Notes: generated by a model not told the origin, from the letters alone. A stretch of 32,439 nt of DNA from Sulfuritalea sp. (GCF_017302275.1 NZ_JAFLDR010000043.1:1-32439); one strand, 5' to 3'; shown: positions 21,710 to 29,450, counted from the first letter of the stretch. Numbers and translations are program-made.

Positions 21710-23261
21710 GGTGTTGGGTTCTCCGGGTAAAGGCGGGAATCTTGCTATGTGTTTCAGGCGTGGTTTCGAGTCGGCGGCGGAATTCGGCTACCACGGTGGC
21801 GAGCTTGCTGTCTTCGCCGCGCGCGACGGGGACGATTTCAATGCGATCGAGCGGCACCAACTGGCGCAGATTCGGTTCGCGGCGCCGCGTCAGGCGTTCG
21901 CGGGTCCATTCCATGCCGAGGCGGAATTCGCAGCCGCCATCGCGGCAGCCGGCCACCACCACGCCGTCGGCCCCGCTGCGCAGGGCGTATTCGATGAAGG
22001 ATGGCGGCAGCATGCCGGCGCAGATCAGGCTGATGGCGACCGTGTCGGTGCCGGCCAACGGTCGCACGTCCGCAGCCTGGTCGCAGCCGAAAACCACCAG
22101 CCGGTGGCGCCCGGTCAGCTTCGCCAGGCCGGTTTCGAGCTGCTGGCGCATCACGTCGACGGGCTGCTGAGGCATGTCGATGCCGGTGACCAGGGTTTGC
22201 TGGCTGCGGAAAGGCGTCGACGATGGGCAGGAGCCGGCGCAAATCCCGCAGCCGGCGCAGAGGTCGGCGTCGACGATGGCGATCTGATGGCCGCGCTTGT
22301 CCGGGTGCGGCGCCATGGTGATGGCCTCGTAGGGGCAATCGACGTGGCAGCGGCTACAGCCATTGCAGTTGGGCGCATCGACCACGGCGATGTCCTGGCG
22401 TGCCGGGTGGGGCAGGAAGGGCAGGGCAAAGAGCAGGATGGTGACACCGAAGATCAGGGCCCACACGGCGGCGGGCGACGTCAGGTCGGTCAGCGGATGG
22501 AGGAACAGGATGAACCAGTCCAAGCGCAGGCCGGTGGCCACCACCGCGAGATCGGCCGGGGCTTCCGACACGGCGGGCTTGACGGCGGCCAGCAGCAGGA
22601 AGGCCGCCAATGTCGCCAGCATGACGCGACGCGACGGCAGGTAGTCCACCCGGCTGATGCGATTGACGTGGGCCCAGAGGCCGAGCAGCAGCATCAGCGG
22701 CACGCCGATGTGGATGAACACCAGCACCGTGAAGAAGCGGTCGTTGATCAAGTCGGGGGCGAGGAAATTGCGCGCCGTGGCGCCGTTGAACAGCGGCAGC
22801 CAGTCAAGCAACTCGGTGGTGGCCACCGCCGAGAACTGCGCCAGCCGGTCCCAGACTATCCAGTAGCCGCCGATGCCGGAAATGAAAACCAGCCAGATCA
22901 GCGGCACGCCGGTGACCCACGAGTAAAGGCGGAAGCCATGGTAGCGCCCGTAGGCCCACTCGCGCAGCAGGTGCAGGAACATCACCAGGACGAAGGCATC
23001 CGAGGCGTAGCGATGCAGGCTGCGCATCACGCCGCCGAGATACCACTGTTCCCGGGTCAGCCAGTCGATCGAGTTGTAGACGCCGTCGATGCTGGTGTCG
23101 AGCACGGTGTAGAGATAGAGACCGCTGACGACGAGGATCCAGAGGAAAAACAGGCCGAGCGCGCCAAGATGACGCAGGGGATTATCCGCGCCACCGAAAG
23201 CACCGTCGAAGGCGATCTCGGTGCGCTCGAAAACGCTGCGCGTTGCGGCAAGCAAACTCAC
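21702..23261 (-). CDS. Fusion protein: bc1-type cytochrome b + 2x[4Fe-4S] ferredoxin + MvhD-like domain
   Basis: A 519-residue membrane protein. Residues 1-285 are a cytochrome b domain with His83/His97 and His184/His198 as heme ligands. Residues about 290-350 hold two [4Fe-4S] motifs, CNGCSRCHVDC (299-309) and CAGCGICAGSC (335-345). Residues about 385-485 are like the delta subunit of methyl-viologen-reducing hydrogenase (MvhD), with Cys393, Cys414 and GCRDGGC (Cys439, Cys444) for a [2Fe-2S] cluster. In methanogens MvhD carries electrons to heterodisulfide reductase. Here it is fused to a quinone-type cytochrome b. The gene is preceded by an FNR-like box and a -10 element and begins a three-gene set with the other fusion. 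Function is unknown; a quinone/iron-sulfur electron gate is inferred. Confidence 0.9.
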   Translation of the reverse strand: MSLLAATRSVFERTEIAFDGAFGGADNPLRHLGALGLFFLWILVVSGLYLYTVLDTSIDGVYNSIDWLTREQWYLGGVMRSLHRYASDAFVLVMFLHLLREWAYGRYHGFRLYSWVTGVPLIWLVFISGIGGYWIVWDRLAQFSAVATTELLDWLPLFNGATARNFLAPDLINDRFFTVLVFIHIGVPLMLLLGLWAHVNRISRVDYLPSRRVMLATLAAFLLLAAVKPAVSEAPADLAVVATGLRLDWFILFLHPLTDLTSPAAVWALIFGVTILLFALPFLPHPARQDIAVVDAPNCNGCSRCHVDCPYEAITMAPHPDKRGHQIAIVDADLCAGCGICAGSCPSSTPFRSQQTLVTGIDMPQQPVDVMRQQLETGLAKLTGRHRLVVFGCDQAADVRPLAGTDTVAISLICAGMLPPSFIEYALRSGADGVVVAGCRDGGCEFRLGMEWTRERLTRRREPNLRQLVPLDRIEIVPVARGEDSKLATVVAEFRRRLETTPETHSKIPAFTRRTQHHG

Positions 23262-23306
23262 GTTGGGGATCCCGAATCCGGCATCGGCGCCGATTATTAG
23301 GGATTA

Positions 23307-23348
23307 ATGATATTCGGCTCGGCGATTTTTTGAATTGACTCTTATCAA
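23307..23348 (-). promoter_or_regulatory. FNR/Dnr/NnrR-type box with -10 for the cytochrome b genes
   Basis: TTGACTCTTATCAA (23335-23348) matches the FNR/CRP-family consensus TTGAT-N4-ATCAA at all but one position and is symmetric as TTGA-N6-TCAA. On the minus strand a -10-like TATCAT lies at 23307-23312. If transcription starts near 23300, the box centre falls at about -41.5, the class II activator position. The box overlaps the stop codon of the SCO gene. The first cytochrome b gene starts at 23261. Confidence 0.6.
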
Positions 23349-24214
23349 CCGGATCGAATCCCGCTGGAGTCGGTCTTGCGGGTGAAGCTCCAGGCGACCC
23401 AGCCGAGAAAAAAGAGGAAGCTGATGAAGCCTGCAATCTCAAAATAGAGTGCGTAGTTGGTGCGGTAGCGCCCGGTCAGCGGGTCATACACGGAGCAGAT
23501 GATGCGCAGACGGTCGGCGAGTTCCTCGATGGTGCTGGTCTGTGGCGGCAGCGGCGCGCCGGTGACCATGCGCTTTAGCGGTTCGGCGATGTCCTCGGCG
23601 GTGAAGCTCTCGCCATACACCTGGCGCACGATGCGACCTTCGGCATCGACAAACGTGACCTGGTTGAGATGGTCGAAGCCGGCGGTGGTGGTGGCGTAGC
23701 TGAACCCAAAATCGGCGGTCAGCTCACCGACGATGGCGGCCGCCGGGCTGAGGAACTCCCAGTTGGGCAGGTTGATGCCGTGCTGATGGGAGAACGCCTT
23801 CAATGCCTCGGGCGAGTCGAAGGGCTGGTTGAAGCCGATGCTGACGATGTGAAAGCGGTTGGCGCCGAGCATGGCGACGGTGTTTTCGACCGCCTTCTGC
23901 AGGTTGCGCGTGGTGGTCGGGCAGACCTGGAAGCAGGCGGTGTAAATGAAATTGACCAGCAGCGGTTTGCCCTTGTAGTCGGCCAGGCGCACGGGTTTGC
24001 CGCGTCGGTCGAGCAGGACGTGGTCGCCGATCTGGCGGCCGATGGCGGCCTGCGATCGCTCGTAGGCGATCTTGTTGTCCAACGTAGTCAGCACGAGGCC
24101 GCTACGGTCGCCCTGCGGCACGGCCGCCATTGGCGCCGCCGTGGTACCGGCGCCGACTTTGGCGGCAAGCAGCAAGAACGCGACCGCGAGTGCAGAGCGG
24201 ATCGGGAAACGCAT
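23345..24214 (-). CDS. SCO-family protein with C-terminal membrane anchor
   Basis: A 289-residue SCO/SenC-like protein with a signal or anchor at residues 1-22. The SCO domain has TACFQVCP (Cys94, Cys98) and His182 in GFDHLNQV. A C-terminal extension ends in a membrane helix (about 262-282, ALYFEIAGFISFLFFLGWV). The extra helix and the wider loop around the Cys pair distinguish it from the SCO at 17152. It should serve the CuA site of the adjacent subunit II. It lies 14 bp after the heme O synthase gene. The plus-strand sequence CCGGCGCCGACTTT at 24147 near its N-terminus resembles the dispersed repeat. Confidence 0.9.
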   Translation of the reverse strand: MRFPIRSALAVAFLLLAAKVGAGTTAAPMAAVPQGDRSGLVLTTLDNKIAYERSQAAIGRQIGDHVLLDRRGKPVRLADYKGKPLLVNFIYTACFQVCPTTTRNLQKAVENTVAMLGANRFHIVSIGFNQPFDSPEALKAFSHQHGINLPNWEFLSPAAAIVGELTADFGFSYATTTAGFDHLNQVTFVDAEGRIVRQVYGESFTAEDIAEPLKRMVTGAPLPPQTSTIEELADRLRIICSVYDPLTGRYRTNYALYFEIAGFISFLFFLGWVAWSFTRKTDSSGIRSG

Positions 24215-24228
24215 GGCAACGAGCCCGG

Positions 24229-25113
24229 CTAGAAGCGGGCGTCTATGATCGCCGTGGCGAGCACCAGCGTCAACTGCGCCAGCGAGGAATGGAAGCAGGC
24301 CATCGCCGTGCCGCGGCCCGGGTCCCGCGCGAGGCGCCAAGCCTTCTGGATGAAAAGCGCGCCGCCCAGGGCGGCCCCGGCGAAGTAGATAATGCCCAGG
24401 CCGAAGAACAGCGGCACGAAGGTGGCAGCGACCAGAACCAGGGTGCTGGCGAATATGGCCTGTGCCGCGCGCGCATCGCCGACCACCACCGGCAGCATGG
24501 GTACGCCGGCGGCAGCGTAGTCGTCGCGATAGGCGATGGCCAGACTCCAGAAGTGGGGTGGCGTCCACAGGAACAGCACGAAAGCCAGCGCCAGCGGTAC
24601 GGCACCCACCTGCGGTTCGGCGGCGGTGGCGCCGGCCAGCACGGCCCAACTGCCGGCGAGCCCGCCGAAGACGATGTTGAGCCAGGTGCGGCGCTTGAGC
24701 CAGACGGTATAGACAATGGCGTAGAAAAAAGCGCCAAGGAAGGTGAACAGCGCGGCCCAGGCGTTCAGTGCCATCCAGGCGGCAGCCACGGAGACCGCCA
24801 TCAGACCGAAGATCACCACCAGCCAGATCGGGCCATGCTTGACCTCGCCGGTGGCGAAAGGGCGATTCTTGGTGCGCGACATCAGCGGATCGGTGTCGTG
24901 CTCGTAGTATTGGTTGAAGGCGCCGGCACTGGCCGAGGAAACCAGTACCGCGAGGGTCAGGATGACGAGTTGCATCGCGCTCAAGCTGGGACCGGAGCTG
25001 ACGGCCAAGCCGGCCAGCGCGGTAAAGGTGATGACCACGCCGATACGCAACTTGAAAACTCCGGCGATGGTGCGGAAGCCGATTCCGGAAGGCTTGGGCA
25101 GCGTCTTTTCCAT
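24229..25113 (-). CDS. cyoE: Protoheme IX farnesyltransferase (heme O synthase)
   Basis: A 294-residue UbiA-superfamily prenyltransferase with about nine helices. It has NQYYEHDTDPLMSRTKNRP, which carries the Asp-rich prenyl-diphosphate site, a loop YTVWLKRRTWLNIVFGG and the segment LWTPPHFWSLA, all characteristic of CtaB/CyoE. It makes heme O from heme B for the heme-copper enzyme encoded just upstream. No heme A synthase gene (ctaA) is in this window, so the enzyme may carry heme O or B, or heme A may be made elsewhere. It lies 109 bp after subunit I, separated by a strong stem-loop. Confidence 0.94.
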   Translation of the reverse strand: MEKTLPKPSGIGFRTIAGVFKLRIGVVITFTALAGLAVSSGPSLSAMQLVILTLAVLVSSASAGAFNQYYEHDTDPLMSRTKNRPFATGEVKHGPIWLVVIFGLMAVSVAAAWMALNAWAALFTFLGAFFYAIVYTVWLKRRTWLNIVFGGLAGSWAVLAGATAAEPQVGAVPLALAFVLFLWTPPHFWSLAIAYRDDYAAAGVPMLPVVVGDARAAQAIFASTLVLVAATFVPLFFGLGIIYFAGAALGGALFIQKAWRLARDPGRGTAMACFHSSLAQLTLVLATAIIDARF

Positions 25114-25141
25114 GGGCGATTGGGTATGGGGGTTGGTTCAA

Positions 25142-25184
25142 CCTGCGTGAATCGGGCCTGTCCGCCAGGCCCGATTCACGCAGG
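25142..25184. terminator. Perfect 19-bp stem-loop between subunit I and heme O synthase genes
   Basis: The sequences at 25142-25160 and 25166-25184 are exact reverse complements (19 bp, CCTGCGTGAATCGGGCCTG and its complement) around the 5-base loop TCCGC. No T-run follows on the minus strand. It may partially terminate transcription after the oxidase structural genes, or stabilise their mRNA 3' end, giving less of the assembly genes. A smaller GC hairpin (about 25184-25202) adjoins it. Confidence 0.7.
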
Positions 25185-25222
25185 CCCCGCGCGGGAGCGC
25201 GGGAGCCTGTGCTAGCGAAGGA

Positions 25223-26917
25223 TCAGCTCAGACCCCAGACTTCGGACAGGTACTTCCAGTTCACGAAGTAGTAGAGGACGAAGCAGACCAGGAGGGTCAT
25301 GGCCAGCACCACCGTGCCCGGAACCGAGACATGGTCGTGGCTGCCGGTGCCCGAGGCGTGAGCCGCCAGGGACTGGTCGGGGATCGGCGTCGGCTTGTCG
25401 GAGACCGGGCCGCCGTCGAGCTTCTTGCCGAACAACAGGGACCAGACGACGAGGAAGATCCACAGGCCGCCGCCGATGACCGCGATCACGCCGAAGATGC
25501 CGGTGAGACCCATCATCAGGTAGGCGGCGCCCGGCCACTCATACTGGAAGGGCGCGCCGGAGAAGGCCATGTCCCAATGGCGACGGGAGACGCCGAGGGT
25601 GCCGGCGCCCATCATCACCAGGCCGAGTACCGACATGCTGATGCCGAACAGGTAGGGCTGGATCTGGCACAGCTTGGGGAACATCATCTCGCGACGGAAC
25701 AGGGTCGGCACCAGCAGGTAGGTGACGGCCATGAACGCCAGCGTGGTGCCGGTGACTACCGTGGTGTGGAAGTGACCCGGCACGTAGAAGGTGTTGTGCA
25801 TCAGCATGTTGATCTGCTCGGTACCGAGCACGACACCGGAGATGCCGCCGAGGAAACCGAAGCTGACCAGCGAGATGAACATGCCCGAGAACACCGGGTT
25901 GCCCCAGGGCGCCTTGCGCAGCCACTCGAACAGGCCGTTGGTCAGGCCTTTCTTGCGCTGGGCGGCTTCGATCGCGCCCGGAACCGTGAAGCCGTGGATC
26001 ATCGAGGCCATCACCGCGAAGTACATGAAGTAGGAGGTGTTGAGCACCTTCCACTCCGCGCTCATGCCCGGGTCGGACAGCAGGTGGTGGGCCGAGGCCA
26101 GTTGCAGGAACAGGATGTAGAGCAGGAAGGCGAAGCGCGACACCTTTTCCGAAAGCGGCTTGGCGCCGAAGACCACGGCGGCGATCAGGTACCAGATCGA
26201 GACGTGGGCAGCGACGTTGATCTGCTGCGAGGAGTGACCCAGCGCCCACCAGACCATGCGATACAACTGGGCATCGACTTCCTTGATCAGGCCAACCGAC
26301 CAGAGCAAGGTCGGCAGCAGGATGCCGGCGCCGGCCAGGATCGTGAACACGGCGATGATTGCCGCCGTCAGGGCGCCGAAGGTTACCAGCGGAATCGATC
26401 CGGTGTAGGTCTTGTCGCGCCTGGCCACCACCAGCGTGCCGAAGAACACGCCGCAGCCGATCAGGGCGCCCACCGCGAACAGGATGATGCCGAGGTAGAA
26501 GTGGGGTGCGGCCATCATCGGCACGTAGGAGGTGAACATCACGCTCGACTCGCCCTGGAAGATGGCGACGTTGGTCATGATGCTGCCCACCACCATCAGC
26601 CAGAAGGCGGCCCAGGCGACCTTGGGCGTCGCCAGCCGGCAGCGCAGCAGCGTCGATGAGGCGAAGTAGAGCACCGCGATCTCGAAGAAGATGATCCAGA
26701 AGATCAGCATGTCGACGCCATGCACCGTCAGGATCATGTAGAACTGGTCGGCCGGCAGCAGCTTGATCGCCGGCCAGCGGGTGAGGATCACCAGCAGGGC
26801 GGTGATGCCGCCCACCAGCAGCCAGAGGACGCCGGCTACGGCATTCCAGCGCATCAGCTTGTCGGCTTCGAGTTCGAATTGAAGCCCGGTGCGCGGACAG
26901 GTACGGTATTGAGCCAT
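25223..26917 (-). CDS. Heme-copper enzyme subunit I (B-family-related; NO-reductase-like, lacks cross-link Tyr)
   Basis: A 564-residue catalytic subunit with 13-14 helices. Ligands are clear: His66 (TVHGVDML) and His384 for low-spin heme, His382 for high-spin heme (GHFHTT), and His228, His277 and His278 (SAHHLLSDPG) for CuB. In A- and B-family oxygen reductases the fourth residue after the first CuB His is the cross-linked Tyr (HPEVY/HPIVY). Here the segment is HSSQQ, giving Gln232. Tyr loss is characteristic of nitric-oxide-reducing members, and the overall sequence is like the CuA-containing eNOR type as I recall it. An oxygen reductase role is not excluded. It lies 13 bp after subunit II. 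It could be annotated ba3/bo3 subunit 1 by homology. Confidence 0.85.
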   Translation of the reverse strand: MAQYRTCPRTGLQFELEADKLMRWNAVAGVLWLLVGGITALLVILTRWPAIKLLPADQFYMILTVHGVDMLIFWIIFFEIAVLYFASSTLLRCRLATPKVAWAAFWLMVVGSIMTNVAIFQGESSVMFTSYVPMMAAPHFYLGIILFAVGALIGCGVFFGTLVVARRDKTYTGSIPLVTFGALTAAIIAVFTILAGAGILLPTLLWSVGLIKEVDAQLYRMVWWALGHSSQQINVAAHVSIWYLIAAVVFGAKPLSEKVSRFAFLLYILFLQLASAHHLLSDPGMSAEWKVLNTSYFMYFAVMASMIHGFTVPGAIEAAQRKKGLTNGLFEWLRKAPWGNPVFSGMFISLVSFGFLGGISGVVLGTEQINMLMHNTFYVPGHFHTTVVTGTTLAFMAVTYLLVPTLFRREMMFPKLCQIQPYLFGISMSVLGLVMMGAGTLGVSRRHWDMAFSGAPFQYEWPGAAYLMMGLTGIFGVIAVIGGGLWIFLVVWSLLFGKKLDGGPVSDKPTPIPDQSLAAHASGTGSHDHVSVPGTVVLAMTLLVCFVLYYFVNWKYLSEVWGLS

Positions 26918-26930
26918 CTCGGTGTCCCCT

Positions 26931-27470
26931 TTATTTCACGTAAATACGGCCGAGCATCGAGTGGTGCCCGATGCCGCAGAATTCATTGCAGACGATGGAG
27001 TAGGTGCCGGCCTTGGTCGGGGTCATCTTGACCACGTGTTCATAGCCGGGAATGACCTGGATATTGATGTTGGTCGGCTGCAAGGAAAAGCCATGGTTGT
27101 AATCCACCGAGGAGAGGTGGATCTTGTAGGTCTTGCCGGCTTCCAGCTCCAGGATCGGATACCAGGCCCACAGACGCGCCAGCAGGAAGGCCTCGCCCTT
27201 GGCATTCGGCTTGGCGACCGGAATCTGCTGCTCGGTCTCGGTGCGGATGGTGTTTTCCTTGACGAAGGCTTCCGTCTTGGCGGTGAACATTTCCGTGGTG
27301 GTCTTGTACACCTCGTTGGAAAGGTTCTGTTTGCCATTGACGTGCCAGTAAATCATCATGACGAACATGATCATGCCCCAGACGAAGGCAATACCGATCC
27401 AGACCCATTCTTGGCCGGAAATCGGCGTTTTCCACCACAACCTATCTGACGGCGGCAGGATTGCGCTCAT
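26931..27470 (-). CDS. CuA-containing subunit II
   Basis: A 179-residue protein with one N-terminal membrane helix (about 22-43) and a periplasmic cupredoxin domain. The CuA site is complete: His126 (DYNHGF), Cys161, Cys165, His169 and Met172 in CNEFCGIGHHSM. It takes electrons from a cytochrome c or cupredoxin and passes them to subunit I. The single helix and small size are typical of B-family-related enzymes (ba3-like). It lies 13 bp ahead of subunit I and 30 bp after the small subunit. Confidence 0.93.
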   Translation of the reverse strand: MSAILPPSDRLWWKTPISGQEWVWIGIAFVWGMIMFVMMIYWHVNGKQNLSNEVYKTTTEMFTAKTEAFVKENTIRTETEQQIPVAKPNAKGEAFLLARLWAWYPILELEAGKTYKIHLSSVDYNHGFSLQPTNINIQVIPGYEHVVKMTPTKAGTYSIVCNEFCGIGHHSMLGRIYVK

Positions 27471-27500
27471 ATTGAAAATCTCCCTGATTGACGGAACTGC

Positions 27501-27647
27501 TTATTTGGCGAGCGGAACGCTCATGATGTCTACGATGCCCCAAAGGATGTACAAGACTCCGGGAGACGCAACCCCGAGGAACAGGAGCAGGAAGTGGTTG
27601 TCCAGCAGCTTCTGCATGAAAGGAACGTCTTCGTCGTTGTTCGCCAT
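27501..27647 (-). CDS. 48-residue single-helix subunit (subunit IIa-like)
   Basis: A short frame with ATG at 27645-27647 and TAA at 27501-27503. It encodes 48 residues with a short charged N-terminus (MANNDEDVPFMQKLLD) and one membrane helix (about 18-42, HFLLLFLGVASPGVLYILWG). A GAGGGCAG element lies a few bases upstream. Its position immediately before subunit II resembles the small IIa/CbaD-type subunit of B-family heme-copper enzymes. Because of its size it is easily missed by gene finders. Confidence 0.8.
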   Translation of the reverse strand: MANNDEDVPFMQKLLDNHFLLLFLGVASPGVLYILWGIVDIMSVPLAK

Positions 27648-27896
27648 TTTTCTGCCCTCATTTTTATGGCGCGTGCCGCGCGCGGTTGAATCGGAAATAC
27701 TAAATACTCGTGCCAGCGAAGATAGCCCGCACAGGGTGCTAGGGTAATTGATTCAGGACAAGAAAACACAGCGTTTGCAACGACTTCCCTGCTGCGCTGC
27801 GGCAATTCGTCGCAGCGGCGGATGGCCGCAGTCGGCCCCTGGGCACTGGTAAGCTATTGACCCACCACATTTTGAACCACCTTTCCGGAGTCCCCG
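27648..27896. promoter_or_regulatory. 249-bp divergent intergenic region
   Basis: It separates the heme-copper operon (minus) from the nitroreductase gene (plus). It contains the weak FNR-like box and a GGGTGCTAGGGTAA word (27735-27748) resembling GGGTGCTAGTGTAA in the SCO/heme-copper divergent spacer near 17761. A GC-rich stretch and an SD-like CCGGAG (about 27884-27889) before the nitroreductase ATG follow. Both promoters must lie here, but only the minus-strand one has a candidate. Confidence 0.6.
27748..27761 (-). promoter_or_regulatory. Weak FNR/Dnr-like box upstream of the heme-copper operon
   Basis: TTGATTCAGGACAA matches TTGAT-N4-ATCAA except for two bases of the right half. A minus-strand -10-like TATCTT (27719-27724) would place the box centre near -42. 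An alternative -10-like TACCCT (27741-27746) would overlap the box, so the assignment is uncertain. The operon starts at 27647. Confidence 0.35.
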
Positions 27897-28490
27897 ATGA
27901 AACCCTCCCTTGATCTCAGCGCGCTGGACCAGCTCTTTCGCCAGGCGCATACCTTCAACAAGTTCGCCGACCAGCCGGTTGCCGAGGACGTTATCCGCGA
28001 GCTCTACGAACTGCTGAAATGGGGGCCGACCTCGATGAACGCCCAGCCGGGGCGCTATGTCTTTCTAAGGCCCGGTTCGGCGCGCGAGCGCTTGATTCCG
28101 GCCATGATCGCCGCCAACGCGGAAAAGACGCGCAAGGCGCCGCTGACCGCGATCGTGGCCATGGATACGTGCTTTTTCGACCACCTGCCGACCCAGTTCA
28201 AGGCCTACGACGCGCGCCCGATGTTTGCCGGCAATGCGCCGCTGGCGGAAGCCACGGCCTTCCGCAACAGTTCGCTGCAGGGCGCCTACCTGATGCTGGC
28301 GGCGCGCGCCTTGGGCCTGGATTGCGGGCCGATGAGCGGCTTCGATGCGGCGAAAGTGGATGCCGAGTTCTTTCCCGACGGGCGCTGGAAGAGCAATTTC
28401 ATCGTCAACATGGGCTATGGCCTGGAAACCGGCGGGCACTATCCGCGCGGCCCGCGCCTGGCCTTCGAGGAGGCGGCGCAGATCCTGTGA
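27897..28490 (+). CDS. Nitroreductase-family flavoprotein (RutE-like)
   Basis: A 197-residue FMN-dependent nitroreductase-family enzyme. It is close in length and layout to RutE/HadB-type malonic-semialdehyde reductase. Diagnostic parts are AHTFNKFADQPV near the N-terminus, ELLKWGPTSMNAQPGRYVF (FMN-binding), ALGLDCGPMSGFD and a C-terminal NMGYG. It uses NAD(P)H and FMN to reduce a small aldehyde or nitro compound. No other rut genes are present. The downstream convergent operon contains a methylmalonate/malonate-semialdehyde-type dehydrogenase, so handling of a semialdehyde is a plausible shared theme. It converges with the hydrolase gene with only 9 bp between. Confidence 0.88.
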   Translation: MKPSLDLSALDQLFRQAHTFNKFADQPVAEDVIRELYELLKWGPTSMNAQPGRYVFLRPGSARERLIPAMIAANAEKTRKAPLTAIVAMDTCFFDHLPTQFKAYDARPMFAGNAPLAEATAFRNSSLQGAYLMLAARALGLDCGPMSGFDAAKVDAEFFPDGRWKSNFIVNMGYGLETGGHYPRGPRLAFEEAAQIL

Positions 28491-28499
28491 TCGAATGGT

Positions 28500-29450
28500 T
28501 CACGCCGCTTCCTGCGACTCCAGCCAGTAGGCGAGGCCCTGGGCGTTGAGTTCCAGGTCGAGGTGCCAGATTTCGAGGATGCTCTGGTCCGAGATGCGCA
28601 CGCCATGGTGGCGCGCCTCGTCCAGCAGCAGCCGGGTCAGTCCGTCGCGGATCACGGCGGTCTTGTCGGCGGCGGCGCTCGCACCGAGCGCGATATCCAC
28701 ATAGCGGTCGAGCAGGCGCAGCACCTTGCGCCCCAGTTCGGCGGGCGGCGCGAGCCGGCTGAAGTGGGTCAGATACACCGCGTCCGGATTGAACGACAGC
28801 ATGAGCTCGATCGAGGCGCGCATTTCGTCGGGGTCGAACTGGATCGGCGTCGATGAGGGCATGATCAGCGGCCGTCCGTCGACATCGAGTTCGCGGTAGG
28901 AAATGCCAAAGGTGTCGCCGGTGAAGATGCCGCCCGACTGGCGGTCGACGATGGCGATGTGGTGTTTGGCATGGCCCGGCGCGTCGATGCAGAGTAGCTC
29001 ACGCGAGCCGAGCCTGAGTACGGTGTTGTCGCGGGCCTCGATGATGCGCGCGGCGGGAATCGGGATCAGGCTGCCGTACATGCGCCGCGCGCGCTCCTGG
29101 CCATACACCCCCTCGACGCCGGCCATCAGCTTCGAGGGCTCGACCATGTGTCGCGCGCCGCGCGGATGCACCACCAGTTTGGCGTTGGGGAAGGCTTCCA
29201 TCATTACTCCGGCGCCGCCGGCGTGATCGAGGTGGATGTGGGTCAGGATCACGTAGTCCACTGATTCCGGACCGAGGCCTCGCGCCCCCAGCGCCGCCAG
29301 CGCCTGCGGCATGACTTCGAAGTTGGCGGTATCGACAAAAGCGGCGCGACCGTCGCTTTCGATCAGGTGGATGGCAGCCAGCAAGGGACGCATATAGTCG
29401 GCATCGAAGGCATAAATGCCGTTGTGGTAATCGATGAGCGGGCCGGTCAC
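28500..29450 (-). CDS. Metallo-beta-lactamase-fold hydrolase
   Basis: A 316-residue cytoplasmic hydrolase of the MBL superfamily. The metal motif THIHLDHAGG (His71, His73, Asp75, His76), a third His in DAPGHAKHH and Asp in GDTFG are present, giving a binuclear zinc or iron site. The GTG start at 29450 overlaps the stop of the GMC gene (GTGA). A larger upstream frame is overlap with the GMC gene in another frame. Substrate unknown; with the flanking dehydrogenases it may open a lactone or thioester intermediate. Confidence 0.87.
   Translation of the reverse strand: MTGPLIDYHNGIYAFDADYMRPLLAAIHLIESDGRAAFVDTANFEVMPQALAALGARGLGPESVDYVILTHIHLDHAGGAGVMMEAFPNAKLVVHPRGARHMVEPSKLMAGVEGVYGQERARRMYGSLIPIPAARIIEARDNTVLRLGSRELLCIDAPGHAKHHIAIVDRQSGGIFTGDTFGISYRELDVDGRPLIMPSSTPIQFDPDEMRASIELMLSFNPDAVYLTHFSRLAPPAELGRKVLRLLDRYVDIALGASAAADKTAVIRDGLTRLLLDEARHHGVRISDQSILEIWHLDLELNAQGLAYWLESQEAA

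Noticed and set aside
21687-23300. Long plus-strand frame opposite the cytochrome b/MvhD fusion
   Set aside because: Antisense shadow of a gene with intact Fe-S and heme motifs; the translated product has no recognisable domain.
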